Shown piece after piece: positions 6,470-11,912 of a stretch of 11,912 bases of DNA; position 1 is the first letter of the stretch, and each line of letters starts with the position of its first letter. The translations under genes and the position numbers were made by a program. The DNA comes from Spirochaetota bacterium. GTDB taxonomy: Bacteria; Spirochaetota; Spirochaetia; SZUA-6. Location: NCBI GenBank assembly GCA_003641675.1, contig QNBI01000019.1:1-11912 (forward strand). Direction: 5' to 3'. Below the pieces are notes generated by a model. It saw only the letters and a list, made by a program, of their open reading frames with translations. It made no database searches and was not told the DNA's origin.

Positions 6470-8041
6470 GTGTTAGCATCTGTCATTAGTTACTCTCCCG
6501 TTGGGGTCGAGGGACAGCTTATATATGTGGAAGTTGATATACGCAGGGGACTTCCCGGTGTGGATATTGTAGGCCTGCCCGATAACGCTGTTAAAGAGGC
6601 AAAGGAGCGGGTCAGAGTCGCAATTAGAAACAGCGGGTTTAATTTCCCTCGTGACCGTATTCTTATCAGCCTGGCACCTGCCGGAATTAGAAAAGAAGGG
6701 GCTTCTTACGATCTCCCAATTGCTATAGGCATATTAATAGCTTCTAATCAACTTACAGGGAAAGATCCTCCGCATATAATGATTCTGGGAGAGCTCAATC
6801 TAAATGGAAATGTAAAGCCGGTTAAAGGTGTAATATCTGCAGTAATATCAGGCCTTTCAAAGGGCGTAAATTTCTTTTTTGTTCCAAGTGAAAATTTAAC
6901 AGAGGGAAGTGCCGTAAAAAAGGGAAAAGTTTTCGGCATAAGCTCACTTACAGAGGCTTACAAACTTTTTACCGTCTTTGCTCATGGTGAAATTCCGAGA
7001 ACACCAATGTTAAGCAGTAACACTGGGACTCTGCAAAGTACAGGACCAGCATACACGGAGCCTGCCGGAAACGGAGATTTTGCAGATATAAAGGGGCAGT
7101 TAAGACTAAAAAGAGCTATGGAAATAGCAGCTGCAGGTTTTCACCATATACTAATTTTCGGACCGCCGGGAAGCGGTAAAACAATGAGTGCATACAGACT
7201 CCCCTCTATTCTTCCTGAACTTTCAGAGGAGGAATCACTCATTGTTACGAGAATTCATTCTGTTGCAGGATTTCTCCCGGCTCATAGCGGATTAATTAAA
7301 GTTCGGCCTTTCCGTGCTCCGCATCACACTGCATCCATAGAGGGCGTCATCGGCGGAGGGACCATACCGAAACCGGGAGAGGTTTCATTAGCTCATAAAG
7401 GAGTGCTCCTTCTTGATGAAGCACCGGAATTTAAAAAAGTGCTTCTTCAGAGTCTGCGTGAGCCTGTAGAGGAGGGCGTTGTAACTGTATCGAGAGTGGG
7501 AAGCTCAATAAAATTCCCTTCGGAATTTCAGCTTGTTATGACAGCAAATGCCTGTCCGTGCGGAAATCTCGGACGTGAGGATGCTGTGTGCGTATGCAGC
7601 CGTACGGAAATTTACCGCTACTGGAGAAAGGTAGGAGGAGCTTTACTTGATAGAATAGATATCCGAGTACCCGTCCAGCCTGTGTCTAAAGAGATAATTT
7701 TCAGTGAAAAGGGAGAATCGAGTAAGATTATTAAAGAGAGGGTGAAAATGGCGGTGGAAATACAGAATGAACGTTATAAAAATTATCCCTTTAAGAGAAA
7801 CGGCAGAATTCCTCCTGGTTTAATAGAGGAAATATGCCCTCTGGATACGGCCGGAACCGATTCGCTGTACAAAGCTACTGAGAAACTTGCACTTTCTTCA
7901 CGTGCCCTTCATTCTGTTTTGAAAATTGCACGAACAATCTCCGATTTATCAAACACAAAAAAAATAAAGGAAGAACATATACTGGAAGCACTACAGCATA
8001 GAAGATATGGCGATTCCGATTTTTTCTGGAACATTAATTAG
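6470..8041 (+). CDS. comM: YifB/ComM family AAA+ ATPase (magnesium-chelatase-like)
   Basis: ComM is a hexameric AAA+ helicase shown in Vibrio to promote branch migration during natural transformation. YifB homologues are also widespread in bacteria not known to be competent. The protein has 523 residues, close to the usual 500-510. The N-terminal domain (1-170) has the family's hallmark GLPGVDIVGLPDNAVKEAKERV and LAPAGIRKEGASYDLPIA segments. The AAA+ module has Walker A GPPGSGKT (231-238), the FRAPHHTAS motif (281-289), Walker B VLLLDEAP (312-319), a four-cysteine segment with CPC and CVC pairs (362-376), and LLDRIDI (392-398). A C-terminal helical domain (about 440-523) includes the SSRALHSVLKIARTISDL segment typical of the family. 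It is the last gene of the tight cluster. No other competence gene is visible, so a role in transformation here is unproven. Confidence 0.94.
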   Translation: MLASVISYSPVGVEGQLIYVEVDIRRGLPGVDIVGLPDNAVKEAKERVRVAIRNSGFNFPRDRILISLAPAGIRKEGASYDLPIAIGILIASNQLTGKDPPHIMILGELNLNGNVKPVKGVISAVISGLSKGVNFFFVPSENLTEGSAVKKGKVFGISSLTEAYKLFTVFAHGEIPRTPMLSSNTGTLQSTGPAYTEPAGNGDFADIKGQLRLKRAMEIAAAGFHHILIFGPPGSGKTMSAYRLPSILPELSEEESLIVTRIHSVAGFLPAHSGLIKVRPFRAPHHTASIEGVIGGGTIPKPGEVSLAHKGVLLLDEAPEFKKVLLQSLREPVEEGVVTVSRVGSSIKFPSEFQLVMTANACPCGNLGREDAVCVCSRTEIYRYWRKVGGALLDRIDIRVPVQPVSKEIIFSEKGESSKIIKERVKMAVEIQNERYKNYPFKRNGRIPPGLIEEICPLDTAGTDSLYKATEKLALSSRALHSVLKIARTISDLSNTKKIKEEHILEALQHRRYGDSDFFWNIN

Positions 8042-8061
8042 ACAAATTTAATCAAAGATGA

Positions 8062-8091
8062 TTGCCCGACTGCTATAAAAACAGGTATATT
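8062..8091 (+). promoter_or_regulatory. Possible promoter for htrA-uvrB
   Basis: TTGCCC (8062-8067) and TATATT (8086-8091) match four and five of six consensus bases with 18-base spacing, in the 70-base gap after comM. Transcription would start near 8098, just ahead of the AGGAGG at 8101-8106, giving a very short leader of about 14 bases. No terminator separates comM from htrA, so read-through from the upstream operon is also possible. Confidence 0.35.
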
Positions 8092-8111
8092 TTAGCAAAG
8101 AGGAGGAAACT

Positions 8112-9320
8112 ATGAAGTTATACAGCAGAGGTCAGGTAATTATTTATATTTTATTAGCTGTTGCTTTGGTAATTGCTGTTGGTTATGGTGTCGGCTTTAT
8201 TAATTTTCCGGGTAAAAGGGCAGATGTTAACGAGATATCTCATAATACTGCCGTTAATAAAATTGCGTCCGATTATAAGGCGGAATCTACTTCCTATAAA
8301 CCTGGTATCTATTCGAATGAAGAAGAAAACAATATAAAAATTTATGAAAAACTCAATAGAGGAGTTGTAAATATAACATCCATTAGTGTTGAGTATAACT
8401 GGTTTTTAGAACCTGTTCCAAAATCCGGTACAGGTTCGGGTTCTATAATAGACGAAGACGGACATGTCCTGACCAATTATCATGTAGTTAAAGATGCAGA
8501 TAATCTTAGTGTAACGCTTGCAGACGGGTCCGAGTATAAGGGTACGGTAGTCGGCGTTGATCCGGAAAATGATCTCGCTGTTATAAAGTTTAATCCAAAG
8601 GGTAAACTGCTTATCACAATACCTTTCGGATCTTCTGGGAATCTAAAGGTGGGACAGAAAGTTCTTGCAATCGGGAACCCCTTTGCCCTTGAGAGGACCC
8701 TGACGACAGGTATTGTTTCGGGCCTGGGGAGACCGGTTAGGAATGAAAGCGGGCTTATTATTCAGCAGATGATACAGACAGATGCTTCGATAAATCCCGG
8801 AAACTCGGGAGGGCCTCTTTTAAATTCAAGAGGAGAAATGATAGGAATTAACACGATGATTTTTTCCCCTTCCGGAGGGTCTGTCGGTATCGGATTTGCA
8901 GTCCCTGTAGATACAGCAAAAAGGGTTGTCTCAGATCTTATCCGGTACGGTTATGTGCGCAGAGGATGGATCAATATAGTCCCGGTTCAGCTTTTTCCCG
9001 CTCTGGTAAAGTATGCGCATCTCCCGGTGAGCAGCGGCATTCTGGTTTCTGAGGTTGCACCGGGAAGTAATGCGGCAAAAGCCGGCCTTAGAGGCGGCAG
9101 CCATAAAAATGCTGTTCGTTCAGGTTCTAAGATAATATATCTTGGAGGTGATATTATAACCGAGATAGATAGAACTCCGATTACGAGCCTGGCCGATATG
9201 TTTACCGCTTTGGAGGATAATAAGCCGGGAGAAGTTGTAGAGGTTAAAATTATAAGAGGGCGTCTGCGGAAAACACTCTATGTGAAACTTTCAGAACGGC
9301 CAAAGAAATTTCACTGGTAA
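8112..9320 (+). CDS. HtrA/DegP-family trypsin-like serine protease, membrane-anchored, one PDZ domain
   Basis: HtrA proteases degrade misfolded proteins in the periplasm. The 402-residue protein begins with one hydrophobic segment (VIIYILLAVALVIAVGYGVGF, about 9-29) lacking an obvious cleavage site, so it is probably an uncleaved anchor with the protease domain outside the inner membrane. The linker to about 80 is polar. The catalytic triad is complete: His124 in LTNYHVV, Asp154 in ENDLAVIKF and Ser232 in NPGNSGGPL. A single PDZ domain occupies about 284-393 (SGILVSEVAPGSNAAKAGLRGG, GGDIITEIDRTPI). With one anchor and one PDZ it resembles DegS or HhoA-type HtrA more than two-PDZ DegP. A DegS-like signalling role is not shown, since no anti-sigma factor is nearby. 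The start is supported by AGGAGG 5 bases upstream of the ATG. uvrB follows after 12 bases. Confidence 0.94.
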   Translation: MKLYSRGQVIIYILLAVALVIAVGYGVGFINFPGKRADVNEISHNTAVNKIASDYKAESTSYKPGIYSNEEENNIKIYEKLNRGVVNITSISVEYNWFLEPVPKSGTGSGSIIDEDGHVLTNYHVVKDADNLSVTLADGSEYKGTVVGVDPENDLAVIKFNPKGKLLITIPFGSSGNLKVGQKVLAIGNPFALERTLTTGIVSGLGRPVRNESGLIIQQMIQTDASINPGNSGGPLLNSRGEMIGINTMIFSPSGGSVGIGFAVPVDTAKRVVSDLIRYGYVRRGWINIVPVQLFPALVKYAHLPVSSGILVSEVAPGSNAAKAGLRGGSHKNAVRSGSKIIYLGGDIITEIDRTPITSLADMFTALEDNKPGEVVEVKIIRGRLRKTLYVKLSERPKKFHW

Positions 9321-9332
9321 AAATATTCTGTT

Positions 9333-11318
9333 ATGGGGAATTTTAAACTAGTCTCCGGTTTTCAGCCGGCCGGAGATCAAGGGGAGGCAATCCTTAAGCT
9401 TACAGAGGGGATTAGAGAGGGTAAGAGTTTCCAGACCCTGAAGGGTGTTACAGGTTCGGGAAAAACCTTTACAATGGCAAAGGTTATAGAGGCTGTAAAT
9501 GTTCCCACCCTTGTTATTTCGCATAATAAGACACTTGCTGCACAGCTTTACCGTGAATTTAAAGATTTTTTTCCTGAAAATGCCGTTGAATATTTTGTTT
9601 CCTATTACGACTACTACCAGCCGGAAGCATATGTTGCAGGTAAAGACCTCTATATAGAGAAAGATGCATCAATAAACGAAGAGATAGACAGGTTGCGGCT
9701 TTCCGCTACCACATCATTAATGGAGCGCAGAGATGTAATTGTTGTGGCAACTGTTTCGTGCATTTACGGAATAGGAAACCCGAAAGATTTTATGGATATG
9801 AGAATGGAAGTGGAAAAAGGCCGGTACCTTGATGAAAAAAAATTCATAAACAGGCTTGTTCTGCTACAGTACGACAGAAACGATGCTGTACTGGAAAGAT
9901 CCCGTTTCCGTGTACGGGGAGACGTTGTGGAGGTTTTCCCATCCTATTCAAAAAATTATTTAAGACTGGAATTTTACGGTGATGAAGTTGAAAGAATAAC
10001 GAGAATAGAGCCTGTTACCGGAAAGGTGTTGGAAGATTTGGATGTATGTACGGTGTATCCTGCCCGATTTTTTGTAACACCGCAGGAAAGAATAAGGAAT
10101 GCCGTGGAGAAGATAAAAGAAGAATTAGAAGTAACGTATAAAAAGTTCTTAAATGAAAATAAACTGCTGGAGGCTGAAAGAATTAAAACACGAACAGAGT
10201 ATGATATCGAGATGCTCGAAGAAATGGGGTTTTGCACTGGAATAGAAAATTATTCCAGGCATTTAAGCGGCAGGAAAGAGGGTGAAAGGCCTGCTGTTTT
10301 AATAGATTTTTTCCCAAAAGATTTCTTAACCTTTATAGATGAATCTCATGTGACAATACCTCAGTTAAGAGGGATGTACGAAGGGGACAGATCGAGAAAA
10401 CAGTCGCTTGTAAAGTACGGGTTCCGGCTCCCTTCCGCTCTGGACAACAGGCCTCTGTACTATGCTGAATTTAAGGAAATGCTGGACGGAGTAATTTTTG
10501 TTTCTGCAACTCCGGGAAAAGATGAAGAGGCTTTATCTAAAACTACAGTGGAGCAGATTATTCGGCCGACAGGACTTCTTGATCCTGAACTGGAGGTGAG
10601 ACCCACAGAGGGACAGGTAGATGATATAATTAGAGAAATTAAAATAAGAAATGCAAATGGAGAACGTACTCTAATTACAACTTTAACAAAAAAAATGGCA
10701 GAGGATTTAACGGAATATCTCTCCGAAGTAGGCCTGCGTGTGAGATATCTTCATTCGGAAATTGAGACAATAGAAAGAGTTGAAATACTTAAAGGGTTAA
10801 GACAGGGAGAATTTGATGTACTTATAGGAATAAATCTCTTAAGGGAAGGGCTGGACCTGCCGGAGGTTTCTCTGATAGTTATTCTGGATGCAGATAAAAT
10901 CGGTTTTTTACGTTCTTCAACTTCACTTATACAGACGATAGGAAGAGCAGCGAGGAATGTTCACGGCAAGGTTATCATGTATGCAGACAGAATGTCCGAT
11001 GCCATGCGGGGGGCAATATCGGAAACCAACAGGCGCCGTAAAATTCAGGAAGAGTACAATGTAGAACACGGAATTACTCCGCAATCCATAGTTAAATCTA
11101 TTCAGGATATTCTTGTCCGCAAAAAAGATAAGAAACGGGGAAGTGAGAAACTCACCCTGGATGTTATAGAAAAGGGATATAATCTGCTTGCTGCAAAAGA
11201 GAGAAAGGCCCTTGTAAAAAGGCTTAAGAAGGAGATGCTTGAACTAGCCAAGAATCTTGAGTTTGAAGAGGCGGCGGTTGTGCGCGATGAGATATCCAGA
11301 ATAGAAAAATTAGGATAG
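9333..11318 (+). CDS. uvrB: Excinuclease ABC subunit B (UvrB)
   Basis: UvrB is the damage-verifying ATPase of nucleotide excision repair; it is loaded by UvrA and then recruits the nuclease UvrC. The 661-residue product is full length and opens with FKLVSGFQPAGDQGEAI, the usual N-terminus. Walker A is GVTGSGKT (38-45). The DNA-clamping beta-hairpin is YYDYYQPEAY (91-100). DESH (336-339) is the Walker B box, SATP (391-394) is motif III, and LIQTIGRAARN (532-542) is motif VI. The C-terminal UVR domain (about 625-660, KNLEFEEAAVVRDEI) mediates the UvrC contact. A small difference is Ile523 in DADKIGFLRS, where many homologues have Glu. No clear Shine-Dalgarno sequence precedes the ATG at 9333. 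The htrA stop is 12 bases upstream, so coupling to htrA translation is likely. uvrA and uvrC are not in the window. Confidence 0.97.
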   Translation: MGNFKLVSGFQPAGDQGEAILKLTEGIREGKSFQTLKGVTGSGKTFTMAKVIEAVNVPTLVISHNKTLAAQLYREFKDFFPENAVEYFVSYYDYYQPEAYVAGKDLYIEKDASINEEIDRLRLSATTSLMERRDVIVVATVSCIYGIGNPKDFMDMRMEVEKGRYLDEKKFINRLVLLQYDRNDAVLERSRFRVRGDVVEVFPSYSKNYLRLEFYGDEVERITRIEPVTGKVLEDLDVCTVYPARFFVTPQERIRNAVEKIKEELEVTYKKFLNENKLLEAERIKTRTEYDIEMLEEMGFCTGIENYSRHLSGRKEGERPAVLIDFFPKDFLTFIDESHVTIPQLRGMYEGDRSRKQSLVKYGFRLPSALDNRPLYYAEFKEMLDGVIFVSATPGKDEEALSKTTVEQIIRPTGLLDPELEVRPTEGQVDDIIREIKIRNANGERTLITTLTKKMAEDLTEYLSEVGLRVRYLHSEIETIERVEILKGLRQGEFDVLIGINLLREGLDLPEVSLIVILDADKIGFLRSSTSLIQTIGRAARNVHGKVIMYADRMSDAMRGAISETNRRRKIQEEYNVEHGITPQSIVKSIQDILVRKKDKKRGSEKLTLDVIEKGYNLLAAKERKALVKRLKKEMLELAKNLEFEEAAVVRDEISRIEKLG

Positions 11319-11339
11319 GAACCGACGTTATGTGAAGGG

Positions 11340-11912
11340 TTAGTCAGCAGGAAACAGTACGAAATCCACAGAGCCGCCTGATATATGCGGAGAAAATAAA
11401 AACTGCTGATAATATTCAATAGCAGAGGAATCTGTCGTGTTTTCTATGATATTCAAGTAGTAAGAATTCCATTGAACATTAATTGCAGCCTGTATGTAGG
11501 CGAAACTCTCAAGTACTGTTACATAACCGTCTTTATTAATATCAGCATATTCAGGTGTATCTAAAAAGAAATAGGTTAAAAGACCGTGGCCGATTGATGA
11601 GTCTTCATAGGAGAATTCTTCTTCTCCTGCGGCACTTAAAACAAGGGCATTTAACGGAGGAATATCGGATGAGCTTGCATTGTTTACGGTATAATCGGAG
11701 TACAGAGTAAAAGCTTCTTTTATTATATTCACATCCATGGGGTCTATTTCCCCAAGAAATTTTTGCGGTACTCTGTCCACCTCAAGGTTGTTTCCAATGA
11801 ATCCCCCGGAATTGCAGGAATCGAGCATTACAACTTTTCTGGATGTTTGAACTTTTCTAAGAGCAGCAGCAAGGCCGTCATCATTAAAAGTTTTTGATTC
11901 GTCCAGGAGAAG
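11340..11912 (-). CDS. Caspase-like peptidase (C14 family), C-terminal part, running off the window edge
   Basis: Reading the minus strand inward from 11912 gives 190 open residues and no start signal. An in-frame ATG at 11828-11826 is internal, because the upstream frame stays open and reads GLAAALRKVQTSRKVVMLDSC, the helix and strand that normally lead into the caspase catalytic Cys. That Cys is in DSCNSGGF (codon 11816-11814), the p20 motif. The catalytic His motif would lie upstream and is outside the window. Downstream features also fit C14: VLSAAGEEEFSYED, GHGLLTYFFL, then a complete EF-hand-type loop DINKDGYVTVLE. Bacterial caspase-like proteins often have such an acidic loop here. The C-terminal 50 residues (NSYYLNIIENTTDSSAIEYY and onward) are not recognised. 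The gene is convergent with uvrB, their stop codons 21 bases apart. Substrate and cellular location cannot be told from this part. Confidence 0.85.
   Translation of the reverse strand, partial: LLLDESKTFNDDGLAAALRKVQTSRKVVMLDSCNSGGFIGNNLEVDRVPQKFLGEIDPMDVNIIKEAFTLYSDYTVNNASSSDIPPLNALVLSAAGEEEFSYEDSSIGHGLLTYFFLDTPEYADINKDGYVTVLESFAYIQAAINVQWNSYYLNIIENTTDSSAIEYYQQFLFSPHISGGSVDFVLFPAD
11508..11543 (-). other. EF-hand-type calcium-binding loop within the caspase-like gene
   Basis: The twelve codons read D-I-N-K-D-G-Y-V-T-V-L-E. This fits the canonical EF-hand loop at every ligand position: Asp1, Asn3, Asp5, Gly6, a backbone position at 7, hydrophobic at 8, Thr9 and Glu12. The flanking sequence (TYFFLDTPEYA before, SFAYIQAAI after) could form the two helices. 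Calcium binding is an inference from this match. Confidence 0.7.

Noticed and set aside
9060..9160. Apparent insertion in the HtrA PDZ domain (GGSHKNAVRSGSKIIYLGGD)
   Set aside because: An extended loop between the AGLRGG and GGDII segments is common in bacterial HtrA/HhoA-type PDZ domains, so it is not unusual.
11102..11419. Minus-strand open frame spanning the uvrB 3' end and the gap
   Set aside because: It overlaps both the uvrB UVR domain and the caspase-like gene in another frame, and the Ser/Phe-rich translation is the usual mirror of Lys/Glu-rich coding sequence.
11826..11828. ATG as the start of the caspase-like gene
   Set aside because: The frame remains open to the window edge and encodes the expected helix-strand lead-in (GLAAALRKVQTSRKVVM) to the catalytic Cys, so this Met is internal.

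Overview
The window looks like a piece of chromosome from a spirochaete with moderately AT-rich DNA. The main reason is a tandem pair of FlaA genes, which encode the outer sheath layer of the periplasmic flagellar filament and are a spirochaete trademark. A lipoprotein with a relaxed lipobox and a bactofilin fit that reading. No tRNA, rRNA, CRISPR array, insertion sequence or attachment site is visible. Genes are packed tightly, nearly all on the + strand, and no gene-free stretch exceeds 170 bases. The exact genus cannot be fixed from the sequence alone.

Layout. (1) Bases 57-1908: an unrecognised lipoprotein gene overlapping lipA (lipoyl synthase) by 11 bases. (2) Bases 1941-3531: a self-contained transcription unit with a perfect consensus sigma70-type promoter, two flaA paralogues, and a rho-independent terminator. 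(3) Bases 3640-8041: a probable operon of a helical hypothetical protein, a bactofilin, a soluble cyclic-nucleotide-binding histidine kinase, ribonuclease HI (rnhA) and a YifB/ComM AAA+ ATPase. Gaps are 0 to 49 bases, and four consecutive genes start with TTG or GTG. (4) Bases 8112-11318: htrA/degP-type serine protease followed after 12 bases by uvrB, possibly from their own promoter. (5) Bases 11340-11912, minus strand: the C-terminal part of a caspase-like (peptidase C14) protein that runs off the right edge, convergent with uvrB.

How they fit together. The flaA pair supplies the filament sheath of the periplasmic flagella. The bactofilin is a cytoskeletal polymer, and it sits directly between an uncharacterised helical protein and a cytoplasmic two-domain sensor kinase. 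This is the most intriguing arrangement here: a possible cell-shape or envelope signalling module. RNase HI, ComM and UvrB are nucleic-acid maintenance genes, and HtrA is envelope protein quality control. The caspase-like gene carries a complete EF-hand-type calcium loop and is the most accessory-looking element. No wholly new defence or mobile system can be shown from this window.
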